Of a DNA stretch of 64,000 nucleotides, positions 34,820-44,147 are shown one piece after another. The DNA is taken from the NCBI GenBank assembly GCA_963676635.1, contig OY781105.1, positions 3,100,001 through 3,164,000 of the forward strand, written 5' to 3'. This stretch comes from GCA-002708315 sp963676635. GTDB lineage: Bacteria; Bacteroidota; Bacteroidia; Bacteroidales; F082. The first letter of the stretch is position 1, and each line of letters opens with the position of its first letter. The notes beneath the pieces are model-generated. The model was not told where the DNA came from. It saw only the letters and a list, made by a program, of their open reading frames with translations, and did no database searches. Made by a program: the position numbers and the translations under genes.

Positions 34820-36538
34820 ATGGATAATATAACAAGAATTAATAACTACTGGAAGGAACTTTATCCTGACGTGCCTGTCAGCGTACTGGAATCTTTCCTT
34901 TCAACCTTAAACCCAACAGAGAATACATCAGTCATTAGTGATTGGTACAAAGATGCTGTTGTTTATGCTCTTTATGTTGATCTTTATAACAACGACTTTA
35001 ACGGACTTATTGACCGTTTGGATTATATTCAAGGTATAGGCGTTAACTGCTTGTGGTTATTACCGGTTTTGAAATCACCTATGCGTGACGCAGGATTTGA
35101 TATCAGCAAATACGATATGATTCGTCCTGAATTGCTGGGATTACCAGAAGACTGTACAAGGGAAGAACAAGAAGTGGTGTTTGGAAAGTTTTTGGAAGAG
35201 GCACATTCACGTGGTATCAGAGTGATCTTTGATGTGGCTATTAACCATTCATCAGACCAGCATCCCTGGTTCCTTGAGTCACAAAAGAAAGAGAAAAATG
35301 AGTTTAGTGATTATTATATATGGAGTGATAAGCCGGATAAATATCTTGATGCACGCTTGCTGTTTAAAGGTATTGAAGACTCAAACTGGGAGCAACACGG
35401 CGACAGATATTACTTCCACAGGTTCTTTAGCTTTCAGCCTGATTTAAACTATCGTAATCATGAGGTGCTGCTTGCTATGACTCGTAACCTGCTTTATTGG
35501 CAGTCGTTTGGTCTTGATGGATTCCGTGCTGATGCAATTCCTTATCTCTGGAAAGAAGACGGCACAGCATGTGAAAATCTCGATAGCACGCACACAATCG
35601 TTAAGTTTTTCAGAGCTGTTTTGGATTATGTAAAGCCAGGAACTCTTATGCTTGCAGAAGCATGCCAGAAGCCAACGGAAGTTGTGAAATATATGGGTGA
35701 AAATGATGAATGTCATGCTGCCTATCATTTCCCCCTTATGCCTATGATGTATAAGGCCATTGCTATGGGAAACAAGCAGCCTGTTATACATACACTCAGT
35801 CCGGATGTTACTCCGAATATCGGCCAGGAGAATCAATGGTTTACTTTCTTACGTGTTCATGATGAACTCAGCCTTGAGCTTGTTTATGTAAGTGAAGAGG
35901 ACCGTGAGTATATTCATACAAATTACTGCCACCAACCTGAATGGGATTTCAGGATAGGTGAAGGCATTAGTGCCCGTTTATCGGAACTTTTTAAACGTGA
36001 TGTCTATTCCATTGGGCTGGCTTATTCAATGATGCTAACATTGCTTGGAACACCGGTTGTATACTATGGTGATGAGTTTGGAAAGCTCAATGATGAGAAA
36101 TTCTATAAAGAGCAGATCAAGCGTACCGGTAAAGATGATACACGTTTTCTTGTTCGTGGACGCATTGACTGGGAGGAAATGGAAAAAGAAATAAACAATC
36201 CTGACTCATTCCACGCCAAAGTATATAGTCTGTTAACATCAATGATTAATACGCGAAATGAGTACAAAGCCTTCGGTCGTGGTTCTCTGGAATTTGTTGA
36301 TATGAAAAACCAGGAGGGAGAGGTTGTTAATGAAGTTCTTTCTTATGAGCGTATATATGAAGATGAGAGAATGCTGGTAGTGAATAATCTGTCTGACAAG
36401 AGCGTTGAGTTTGTACACCCATGCGATGATCATGATCTTGCTGTATTGCATTTTAATGGCTTCTTTATGAATGATGCTGAAAATACAATGGCACTGGAAC
36501 CACATGGTGTTGCATGGTTTATGATTCTTGAAGATTAA
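34820..36538 (+). CDS. Cytosolic GH13 enzyme, trehalose-synthase/amylosucrase-like
   Basis: 572 aa without signal peptide. GH13 motifs: DVAINHSSDQHPWF (138-151), D238 in DGFRADAI, E280 in MLAEAC and D348 in FLRVHDELSLE. The VHDELSLE and ISKYDMIRPELLG regions resemble trehalose synthase (GH13_16), which interconverts maltose and trehalose, but hydrolysis of maltodextrin is also possible. Divergent from the exported GH31/GH13 pair, it would process imported alpha-glucosides. Confidence is high for GH13, moderate for the isomerase type. Confidence 0.85.
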   Translation: MDNITRINNYWKELYPDVPVSVLESFLSTLNPTENTSVISDWYKDAVVYALYVDLYNNDFNGLIDRLDYIQGIGVNCLWLLPVLKSPMRDAGFDISKYDMIRPELLGLPEDCTREEQEVVFGKFLEEAHSRGIRVIFDVAINHSSDQHPWFLESQKKEKNEFSDYYIWSDKPDKYLDARLLFKGIEDSNWEQHGDRYYFHRFFSFQPDLNYRNHEVLLAMTRNLLYWQSFGLDGFRADAIPYLWKEDGTACENLDSTHTIVKFFRAVLDYVKPGTLMLAEACQKPTEVVKYMGENDECHAAYHFPLMPMMYKAIAMGNKQPVIHTLSPDVTPNIGQENQWFTFLRVHDELSLELVYVSEEDREYIHTNYCHQPEWDFRIGEGISARLSELFKRDVYSIGLAYSMMLTLLGTPVVYYGDEFGKLNDEKFYKEQIKRTGKDDTRFLVRGRIDWEEMEKEINNPDSFHAKVYSLLTSMINTRNEYKAFGRGSLEFVDMKNQEGEVVNEVLSYERIYEDERMLVVNNLSDKSVEFVHPCDDHDLAVLHFNGFFMNDAENTMALEPHGVAWFMILED

Positions 36539-36720
36539 TTTGATACAATACCGGTATATGGCATTATATTATAAAACTGTAATAGCACAAGCTGAGGACA
36601 GAGCTTCCAATATGTCAGGAAGCAAGGCCGGGTTCAAGATGTTATTTGTGCTTTGTGAGTTTGTGTTTCTTATTGTGAGAGTCTATTAAATTATTACCCA
36701 CTCTCTTAATAACTCCGAAA

Positions 36721-36728
36721 TATTTTTG
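36721..36728 (+). promoter_or_regulatory. Candidate -7 box (TATTTTTG) for the GH2 beta-mannosidase gene
   Basis: Matches TAnnTTTG 43 bp before the ATG at 36772; the -33 element is unclear. Confidence 0.35.
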
Positions 36729-36771
36729 TTTCCAAACTGCAGATTGGGTTCTTTTTCCGAAATTTGCACTC

Positions 36772-39360
36772 ATGGCAAAGAATATACTTTTTTGGCTGAT
36801 AGCCGCAATATCATTTATCTCTGTATCATGTATTCATGAAAAAGCAGATACAAATGTAGTAGAACTCAATAATAACTGGAAATTCAAGGCTGTGGATGAT
36901 AGTCTTTGGTTGCCAGCAACTGTTCCGGGAAGTGTGCACACCGATTTGATGAATAATGGTGTTATTGAAGCCCCATTCTACAGACTTAACGAGTTGGATG
37001 TTCAGTGGGTTGATAAAAAAAGCTGGGAATATACCACTACATTTGATATCAGTAGCGCCATTCTTAATAGGGATGTTGTTGAAATGATCTTTAAAGGTCT
37101 CGATACTTATGCAACTGTTTTCCTTAACGGGAAAGAAGTGCTGGTAGCTTATAATATGTTCATAAGTTGGAAGGTGGATTGTAAGTCTTACCTTAAAGAA
37201 GGTGAAAACAATCTTAAAATTGTATTTGATTCTCCAATTGAGATTGGATTAGAAAAGCGTGAAGCACTAGGCTTTTGGTTGCCTGGAGCTGAAAATGACC
37301 AATCTGAGAGAGGTGGTGTTGGTGATAAGAAAACATGTGTCTTTACAAGAAAGGCACAGTATCACTATGGTTGGGACTGGGGACCACGACTAGTAAGCTC
37401 AGGTATTTGGCAGCCTGTATTGCTTAAAGCATGGGATGTGGCTGAATTTAATTACCTTCATGTTGTGCAAAAGTCTCTTAATGATAAAAAAGCAGAAATT
37501 GTCCTTAATACTAAGATAACTGCTGTAAAAGATGCTAAACTAAGTATCAGTGTGCAGCTTGATAACCAGATTGTAGCATCGCAAAGTGTAAGCCTTAAAA
37601 AAGGAGAGAATAATCTTTCGCTACCAGTAACAATTGTCAATCCTGAATTGTGGTGGACAAACGGTCTGGGGGAGCAAAAGTTGTACAATATAAAGCTACA
37701 GATAAAGGATAATTTCAATATTATATCTGACATTGAAGAAAACATCGGGCTTCGTACGTTAAAGTTGATACAAAAACACGACTCAGTTGGAAGTAGCTTT
37801 TACTTTGAGCTTAACGGAAGGCCTGTTTTCGCCAAAGGGGCTAATTATATTCCACAGGATGTGTTCTTAAATCGTGTCAGCGAAAGCGATTATGAAGATT
37901 TGATTGTGTCTGCTGCCGACGTCAATATGAATATGTTGCGTGTGTGGGGTGGTGGCATATATGAAAAGGATATCTTTTACAATTTGTGTGATAAATATGG
38001 TATTCTTGTGTGGCAGGATTTTATGTTTGCTTGTGCTATGTATCCCGGTAACGATGAATTTTTAAGCAATGTTGAAAAAGAAGCTATTCAGAATGTAAGA
38101 CGCATTAGGAATCATCCGTGCCTGGCATTATGGTGTGGCGATAATGAAATACTTATAGCCTGGAATCGATGGGGATGGCAACAGCAGTCGCTTGACAGGC
38201 AGGATAGCTCTTATCTTGATACTATTTGGCATGCCTATGATACTGTATTTCATCATATCCTTCCGGAGATTGTTAACAAATATGATCCACAAACCTCATA
38301 TTGGGCTTCATCTCCAAGTGCTGGGATAGGTGAATTGGAAGATGGTAAGTCGGGTGACAGACACTACTGGGGTGTTTGGTGGGCCAAAGAGCCTTTTGAG
38401 AAGTATAAGGAAGAAATTCCGCGGTTTATGTCGGAGTACGGCTTTCAGTCTTTTCCGGAATTTAACTCCGTAAAGAAATACACGTTGCCTGAAGACCATG
38501 ATATTTATTCTGAAGTAATGAAATCACATCAGCGGTCAAGCATTGGCAATAAAACCATTGATGAATATATGAAACGCGATTATCGTGATCCAAAGGATTT
38601 TGAGATGTATTTGTATGTGAATCAGGTGCTGCAGGCCAATGGTATTAAAACAGCCATAGAGGCACATCGCCGAAGTATGCCTTATTGTATGGGTTCCCTG
38701 TACTGGCAGCTTAACGATTGCTGGCCAGTAGCTTCATGGTCGGGAATGGATTATTACGGTAACTGGAAGGCGATGCATTATTTTGCTAAAAAAGCCTTTA
38801 AAAACATATTGGTATCTCCTGTTACGGATTCACTAAATAATACAGAGGTTTATATTGTTTCTGATAAAAGTGAGGCCATTAATGGTGTTCTGATGATAAA
38901 TATTATTTCCTTCTTGGGAGATACGCTATTCACAGAAACATCTGATGTTTATATCCCTGCTAATTCGTCCGACGTATTTTTCAGAAGGAACTTTGATGAA
39001 TATGTAGCTAATGCTGATCAGGTTGTTCTTAATACCAGATTGCTCTCTGATGATGGGGGAGTAATGGCATATAATAATATGTATTTCCTTCCGGTAAAAG
39101 ACTTAAGTTTGCCAGCGCCAGTGTTGAAATATAGTATCAGAGAAGAAGATTCTGGTTTTATTATCGATATAACAACAGAAAATCTTGCAAAGAATGTGTT
39201 TCTTTCGTTTCCTGATATTGATTGTATGTGGTCTGATAATTATTTCGATATGCTACCCGGTGAGAGAAAAGAGGTGTTTTTCATCCCTGAAAAGGATATT
39301 ACAACTGATGAGATATTGCTGAGAACAATTGATAAGAGTTTTAGGTGTGGGTTTGAGTGA
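36772..39360 (+). CDS. GH2 beta-mannosidase lipoprotein
   Basis: 862 aa with lipobox ISVSC (C20). Sugar-binding N domain with LPATVPGSVHTDLMNNGVI and WEYTTTFD, Ig-like domain, then a GH2 barrel. Acid/base E459 lies in WCGDNEIL and nucleophile E555 in FMSEYGF. YHYGWDWGPR and RVWGGGIYE are hallmark beta-mannosidase motifs. It would remove terminal beta-mannose from manno-oligosaccharides or N-glycan cores at the cell surface or in the periplasm. It stands alone, 233 bp after the GH13 gene, with its own promoter-like box. Confidence 0.92.
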   Translation: MAKNILFWLIAAISFISVSCIHEKADTNVVELNNNWKFKAVDDSLWLPATVPGSVHTDLMNNGVIEAPFYRLNELDVQWVDKKSWEYTTTFDISSAILNRDVVEMIFKGLDTYATVFLNGKEVLVAYNMFISWKVDCKSYLKEGENNLKIVFDSPIEIGLEKREALGFWLPGAENDQSERGGVGDKKTCVFTRKAQYHYGWDWGPRLVSSGIWQPVLLKAWDVAEFNYLHVVQKSLNDKKAEIVLNTKITAVKDAKLSISVQLDNQIVASQSVSLKKGENNLSLPVTIVNPELWWTNGLGEQKLYNIKLQIKDNFNIISDIEENIGLRTLKLIQKHDSVGSSFYFELNGRPVFAKGANYIPQDVFLNRVSESDYEDLIVSAADVNMNMLRVWGGGIYEKDIFYNLCDKYGILVWQDFMFACAMYPGNDEFLSNVEKEAIQNVRRIRNHPCLALWCGDNEILIAWNRWGWQQQSLDRQDSSYLDTIWHAYDTVFHHILPEIVNKYDPQTSYWASSPSAGIGELEDGKSGDRHYWGVWWAKEPFEKYKEEIPRFMSEYGFQSFPEFNSVKKYTLPEDHDIYSEVMKSHQRSSIGNKTIDEYMKRDYRDPKDFEMYLYVNQVLQANGIKTAIEAHRRSMPYCMGSLYWQLNDCWPVASWSGMDYYGNWKAMHYFAKKAFKNILVSPVTDSLNNTEVYIVSDKSEAINGVLMINIISFLGDTLFTETSDVYIPANSSDVFFRRNFDEYVANADQVVLNTRLLSDDGGVMAYNNMYFLPVKDLSLPAPVLKYSIREEDSGFIIDITTENLAKNVFLSFPDIDCMWSDNYFDMLPGERKEVFFIPEKDITTDEILLRTIDKSFRCGFE

Positions 39361-39492
39361 TTTTGGGATGAAGTGAGATAATAAACAACACAAAAATCGA
39401 TTGATGAAAAAGCATGTTTATTTACTACATAAGGCAACCTGTGGGTGATTCAGGTGGTCATATTTCTTATATTGCAAATAAAATTAAACTTT

Positions 39493-41328
39493 ATGAAAAA
39501 ATTTACTTTCTCATTATTAATGATGATGTTTGGTGTTTTTACATTACAAGCACAAATTATTGATCAAAATTTCGACAGTTTCACAGCTGGAGAAAAGCTT
39601 GCACAACAAGCAGGTAACCCATGGACAACCTGGAGTGATGCACCTGGTAGTGCCGAAGATCCAATAGTTTCTGATGAACAGTCAGAATCTGCTCCGAACA
39701 GTGTGAAGATAGCATCCGGTAACGACTGCGTTCTTTTACTGGGTGATTCAACATCAGGAAGATATAAAATTAACTTCCAGATTTACGTCCCAGCAAGCCG
39801 TTTGGGTTACTTTAACGTACTTCAGGATTTTGATGGTGGAAACAGCATCTGGGGCACACAGTTGTATTTTGATGCAGGCGGACAGGGTAGAATTGATGCT
39901 GGATCTGAGTCTGCAGCTACATTTGAGTACAATTATGATGAATGGATTGACATTGAAATTTATGTGGACCTTAACAGAGATTGGGCTGACGTGTTTGTTG
40001 CCGGAAATTATCTTGTAGGATGGCAGTGGACCCTCGGTACTTTCGGAACTGTAGGTCCTAACCAGCTTGGTGCTATTAATCTGTTTGCATGGGATGGCTC
40101 TGCTGATGGTACTCCTGAATATTATTTTGATAATATGTTGTTTGAAAGTGTTACCCTGGGCGACGCACCACAGAATCTTGTTGCAGATGTTGATGGACAA
40201 AATGTTACTTTAACCTGGGATGAGCCTGAAACAGGGTCTCCTTTTACATATTATATCTTTAGAAATGGTGAACTTGCCGGAATTGATAATGTTACTTCTT
40301 TTGAAGATTATATTGAATATCCGGGAACATACACATACACTGTAAAAGCAATGTATTTTGAATCAGGGTTGTCACCTGAATCAAATGCTGTTGATGCTGT
40401 TATAGAAGGCGGTACCGATCGTGATCTCGTACTTGTGGAAATAGGTACTGGTACTGGTTGCCCCTACTGTCCTGGTGCAGCAATGGGTGCTGATGACCTT
40501 GTTGCTAACGGTCATGATGTTGCTATTATTGAGTATCATAATTATAACAATGATGACCCGTATAATAATCAGTATTCAGCCGACAGAGCCAATTACTATG
40601 CTATAACAGGTTACCCTACTGCTTTCTTTGATGGTGGTAATGAAAGTGTTGGAGGTAATGCAACCCAGAGTCTGTACTCAGGTTATGCTCCTAAAGTTGA
40701 TGAACGAATTATGGTATCATCATTGTTTGATCTGGAACTGAATGTTACTGCTGCTTCTGCTACTGACTTCAACGTAGCTGTTACTGCAACAAACATTTAT
40801 GAATATACCGGAACAGGCACTTCTGTTCATCTTGCACTTACAGAGTCGAACATTGATTATTCATGGCAAAATCAATCGCACCTTAATTTTGTATGTCGTG
40901 AGATGTACCCTGATGCAGGTGGTACTGCTACTTCTTTTACTGTTGGTGAGCCTGTTACAATAGATTATAGTATTGATGTTCCATATGAGATTGAAAATTG
41001 TGACCTGATCGCTTTTATCCAGGATATGGATACAAAGGAAGTTCTTCAGACAACAAAGGTTAATCTTGGCGAGATTGTTGGAATGAATGAATTGGGAAGC
41101 TCAAGCATAAGAGTATATCCAAATCCTGCTTTCGGCAGTGTTACTATTGAAGCTATCACATCAATTAAGCACATAAATATCTATGACCTCAACGGCAGAA
41201 ATGTTTATTCAGCTGCTCTTGATAATTCCAGTGCTTATATTAATGTGGATTTCCTTACAACGGGTATCTATATTGTTAATGTTGAAACAGAAGCTGGTAA
41301 TATTATTGAAAAGTTAAATATTCGATAA
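39493..41328 (+). CDS. T9SS type A cargo with LamG-like, FnIII and Omp28/thioredoxin-like CPYC domains
   Basis: 611 aa from the ATG at 39493. A longer frame starting with GTG at 39445 lacks a signal peptide at its very N terminus. Signal peptide ends LQAQ. A concanavalin-like beta-sandwich (about 22-225) precedes a fibronectin III domain (QNLVADVDGQNVTLTWDEP). Next is an Omp28-related thioredoxin-like domain with C323-P-Y-C326 and GYPTAFFDGG. The C terminus (VYPNPAFGSVTIEA, then TTGIYIVNVE) is a T9SS type A sorting domain. A secreted protein with redox or metal-binding capacity is inferred; no substrate is known. Confidence 0.85.
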   Translation: MKKFTFSLLMMMFGVFTLQAQIIDQNFDSFTAGEKLAQQAGNPWTTWSDAPGSAEDPIVSDEQSESAPNSVKIASGNDCVLLLGDSTSGRYKINFQIYVPASRLGYFNVLQDFDGGNSIWGTQLYFDAGGQGRIDAGSESAATFEYNYDEWIDIEIYVDLNRDWADVFVAGNYLVGWQWTLGTFGTVGPNQLGAINLFAWDGSADGTPEYYFDNMLFESVTLGDAPQNLVADVDGQNVTLTWDEPETGSPFTYYIFRNGELAGIDNVTSFEDYIEYPGTYTYTVKAMYFESGLSPESNAVDAVIEGGTDRDLVLVEIGTGTGCPYCPGAAMGADDLVANGHDVAIIEYHNYNNDDPYNNQYSADRANYYAITGYPTAFFDGGNESVGGNATQSLYSGYAPKVDERIMVSSLFDLELNVTAASATDFNVAVTATNIYEYTGTGTSVHLALTESNIDYSWQNQSHLNFVCREMYPDAGGTATSFTVGEPVTIDYSIDVPYEIENCDLIAFIQDMDTKEVLQTTKVNLGEIVGMNELGSSSIRVYPNPAFGSVTIEAITSIKHINIYDLNGRNVYSAALDNSSAYINVDFLTTGIYIVNVETEAGNIIEKLNIR

Positions 41329-41346
41329 ATAAAAAATGAACAAATG

Positions 41347-41378
41347 ACGGGTGCTCGTAAAGAGTGCCCGTTTTTTTT
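41347..41378 (+). terminator. Intrinsic terminator of the T9SS CPYC protein gene
   Basis: CGGGTGCTC / GAGTGCCCG stem (two wobble pairs) and eight T, 18 bp after the stop. Confidence 0.92.
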
Positions 41379-41458
41379 GCATGTAATTCAGAGGGCAATC
41401 AAGGATTGATGCAGCATTCAGCAACAAAAATAAAATTCACGCTTAGCTATTGCTGTGT

Positions 41459-41690
41459 TCAACTTCATAAACAGTATGATTGATGCTTTGGCCTTGTTTA
41501 TCTCATAGCTATCATATCCGAATATGATACGTATGAAAGTTGAGTTTCATACGTATGAAAACCGAGTTTGATACGTATGAAAATAGCAATTAAAGCTGTG
41601 TGATCAACCACTTCCACAAGAGAAAATGAGCAATAACACAGGAGAAAATAAGTAACCACTTAAGTGTTAATGGTTGTTGGAACAAATGGA
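41459..41690. repeat. Array 3: 22-bp-lattice palindrome array, TSATACGTATSA type
   Basis: Core 12-mers start at 41503 (TCATAGCTATCA, degenerate), 41525 (TGATACGTATGA), 41547 (TCATACGTATGA) and 41569 (TGATACGTATGA), exactly 22 bp apart. Right arms on the lattice at 41613 (TCCACAAGAGAA), 41635 (AACACAGGAGAA) and 41679 (GGAACAAATGGA) match the arm consensus. 41657 holds a different palindrome, CACTTAAGTG, and 41591 is a poor match. Left positions 41459 and 41481 are degenerate. It lies in the 388-bp convergent gap between the T9SS cargo terminator and the araC stop, ending 26 bp before the latter; no gene is seen in that gap. Confidence 0.87.
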
Positions 41691-41716
41691 ATTTGGAGTG
41701 GAATATAATGTCTTAA

Positions 41717-42643
41717 TTATGAATCACTTTCCTTATAGCGGATCCGGAATTTATTAGGTGTAGTTCCGTATGTTTTTTTAAAGCATTTTATAAAATAGTT
41801 ACTATCTGTAAATCCGCATAAATCCGATATATCATATATCTGTCGGTTTGTCTCGCGTAGAAGAAATCGTGCTTTTTGTAATCTAACTTGCTTCAGGTAA
41901 TTAATAGGAGACAAACCAACAGCACCTTTAAAAACCCTCATAAAATTTCTTTTAGACATGAAAGCCATTTCTGATAACTCATCTATATTGATATTCTTTT
42001 GATAATTTGTTTCAATGAAATCAATTACTTTGCTAATACGAAGCAGGGCTTTGGCCCTAGTGGTTTTTATATTGGAATAATGTCGTGAAAGCAAAACAAC
42101 TAGCTCTTCCAGTCTGTTAAGCAGAATTACTTTATATCCATCATTCTTTTGTTCCTGTTCAACAAACATTGTATTGAGGATAACTTCAATTGTTGCTAGT
42201 TCATCCCTTGTTAATCTCAACATGTTTTTGAAGTGATGCTTTGATCTGTAAGTTGGCTCCAGTATAAAAAGTGCTTTATACCCCTCCATTAGTTTTACTT
42301 TTTCATTAATAAGATCAGAATTATTAATTCCGTCGAACATTAGGTTAACAATTTCAACAGACCCAGCGTCTTTAAAATAATGTTTTTGGTTACCCTGAAG
42401 TACAAATACATCCCCGGCTCTTACTTCGTATTCATTTCCTTGTAGCATTTGAGTGCCATGGCCATTAAGGATAAAAACAACTTCGATAAAATCATGAAAG
42501 TGTTCGGTTTCGGTAAGGTCAAAGTCGTGCGACTTATTCTTTCTTCTGTCTATACGACTAAGATTTATCGGACATTCGTCATCTTTAAAGTAATTTTGCC
42601 CAAGGGCTTTCTCTGTCATTATATCAAAATATTTCTCTGGCAT
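41717..42643 (-). CDS. AraC-family transcriptional regulator next to the xylose genes
   Basis: 308 aa. N-terminal cupin sensor domain (about 35-100) with HFHDFIEVVFILNGHGTQ and GDVFVLQGNQKHYF. C-terminal double helix-turn-helix with MSKRNFMRVFKGAVGLSP and FTDSNYFIKCFKKTYGTTPNKFR. It is downstream of xylB-xylA-xylE on the same strand but separated from them by a terminator, so it is separately transcribed. A role as the pentose-responsive activator is inferred from position. Confidence 0.85.
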   Translation of the reverse strand: MPEKYFDIMTEKALGQNYFKDDECPINLSRIDRRKNKSHDFDLTETEHFHDFIEVVFILNGHGTQMLQGNEYEVRAGDVFVLQGNQKHYFKDAGSVEIVNLMFDGINNSDLINEKVKLMEGYKALFILEPTYRSKHHFKNMLRLTRDELATIEVILNTMFVEQEQKNDGYKVILLNRLEELVVLLSRHYSNIKTTRAKALLRISKVIDFIETNYQKNINIDELSEMAFMSKRNFMRVFKGAVGLSPINYLKQVRLQKARFLLRETNRQIYDISDLCGFTDSNYFIKCFKKTYGTTPNKFRIRYKESDS

Positions 42644-42675
42644 AATATTACTATAAATTGGTTACATACGCAAAT

Positions 42676-42706
42676 AAAAAAGGCGACCAAGCGGTCACCT
42701 TTTAAA
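42676..42706 (-). terminator. Intrinsic terminator of the xylB-xylA-xylE operon
   Basis: On the minus strand AAAAGGTGACC / GGTCGCCTTTT with a 4-base loop and T run (one wobble), 40 bp after the xylE stop. Confidence 0.9.
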
Positions 42707-42745
42707 ATATAGCTATCTGGAAAAAATTATTTATTCAGAACAAAG

Positions 42746-44137
42746 TTATTTCCAGATGTTCTCAATCTCTTCAAGAGTCTTACCCTTTGTTTCTGGAACC
42801 ATTTTCCATACAAAGAAGAATGACAATACACTCATCAGCCCATAGAAGCCATAAGTAACAGCACCGCTAAATTCCATCATCGAAGGATAAGTTGATGATA
42901 TCAGATAGTTTGCCGCCCATTGAGCGACAACAGCAATAGCAACAGCACGTCCACGGATTTTGTTTGGGAATATCTCAGAAATGAGCACCCAGCAAATTGG
43001 ACCCCATGACATCATAAACGATGCGGTGTAAATAATTATAAATACAAGAGTGCCTATTCCAATCACTTCAAAATACGACAATGCAGCAATAGCAATCATG
43101 CCAATAGCCATTCCAATTGAACCAACCATCAATAAAGGCTTACGTCCCCATTTGTCAACCGTAACAATGGCAATAACAGTGAAAACAACATTTACCAATC
43201 CCATTACCACAGTTTGCATCATAGAAGCATCTTTAGCAGCACCCATGCTTTCAAAAATACGTGGTGCATAATACAAGGCTACGTTGATACCTACAAACTG
43301 TTGAAAAACCGAAAGTAGTACACCTATTATTATAACAACTTTTCCATATGAGAAAAGTTTACCTGAGTGATGCTCGATAGTATTCTTAATTTCATCAAGG
43401 ATAGCCTTTGCTTTTTCAGTGCCATTTATTCTAGTAAGTATAGATAAAGCTTGATTATCCTTGTTTTTTAAAGACAAATATCGCGGAGATTCAGGAACGA
43501 ACAGTAGCAACAGTCCGAATAATCCAGCGGGGATAGCTTCAGACAGAAACATTCTTCTCCATCCTATAGTGTTAATCCATTCAAGAGACTGACCTTCAGA
43601 TATCCCCCAGTTTACAAAATATACCACCAGCATTCCAAAGATAATGGCAAACTGGTTAATAGAAACCAGTCGTCCGCGTATGTGAGCCGGAGAAATCTCT
43701 CCTATATACATAGGTACAATAGCCGATGCCATACCAACACCAATACCACCAATAATCCTGTAAAAGTTAAACATATATAACAAGCCCATTGTTGCTTTAC
43801 CTTTTTCAAAGAAGAGAAACTCCGGGAATGCGGAACCCAAAGCTGAAATAAAGAACAATACAGCTGCCAGAATTAATGATCTTTTTCTTCCCATATGTGA
43901 AGAAAAGTATCCAGACAAAGCACCACCGATAATACAACCAATAAGTGCGCTGGAAATAGTAAGTCCATGAATAAGTGTGCTTAATCCCTGGCTTGTAATG
44001 AGAAATGCCTGCACTGATTTTTCAGCACCGGATATAACAGCAGTATCATAACCAAACAATAATCCACCGATGGTAGCAGTTAATGTAATAGCGGCAAGGT
44101 ACAGACCTGTGCCGCTTTTATTATTTTTGTTTTCCAT
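42746..44137 (-). CDS. xylE: Sugar porter-family MFS transporter (D-xylose:proton symporter)
   Basis: 463 aa, 12 predicted membrane spans. Sugar-porter signatures: GRKRSL after TM2-TM3, PESPRYL before the central loop, GRKPLL in the second half and PETKGKTLEEIE at the C terminus; GYDTAVISG is near residue 30. It starts 10 bp after xylA and is third in the operon, which supports xylose as the substrate, although other pentoses or glucose are possible. Confidence 0.9.
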   Translation of the reverse strand: MENKNNKSGTGLYLAAITLTATIGGLLFGYDTAVISGAEKSVQAFLITSQGLSTLIHGLTISSALIGCIIGGALSGYFSSHMGRKRSLILAAVLFFISALGSAFPEFLFFEKGKATMGLLYMFNFYRIIGGIGVGMASAIVPMYIGEISPAHIRGRLVSINQFAIIFGMLVVYFVNWGISEGQSLEWINTIGWRRMFLSEAIPAGLFGLLLLFVPESPRYLSLKNKDNQALSILTRINGTEKAKAILDEIKNTIEHHSGKLFSYGKVVIIIGVLLSVFQQFVGINVALYYAPRIFESMGAAKDASMMQTVVMGLVNVVFTVIAIVTVDKWGRKPLLMVGSIGMAIGMIAIAALSYFEVIGIGTLVFIIIYTASFMMSWGPICWVLISEIFPNKIRGRAVAIAVVAQWAANYLISSTYPSMMEFSGAVTYGFYGLMSVLSFFFVWKMVPETKGKTLEEIENIWK

Positions 44138-44147
44138 GATCAGAAAA

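Noticed and set aside
36539..36771. Possible fourth array (AGCACAAGC box and ATACCGGTAT palindrome)
   Set aside because: Only one short palindrome, no TSATRCGYATSA core and no 22-bp register; best considered a decayed or chance resemblance.
39445..39492. Upstream GTG start for the T9SS CPYC protein
   Set aside because: It would put 16 residues before a normal signal peptide; the ATG at 39493 starts directly with MKKFTFSLL.
41657..41668. Lone palindrome CACTTAAGTG as an independent operator
   Set aside because: It falls exactly on the array 3 lattice, so it was treated as part of the array.
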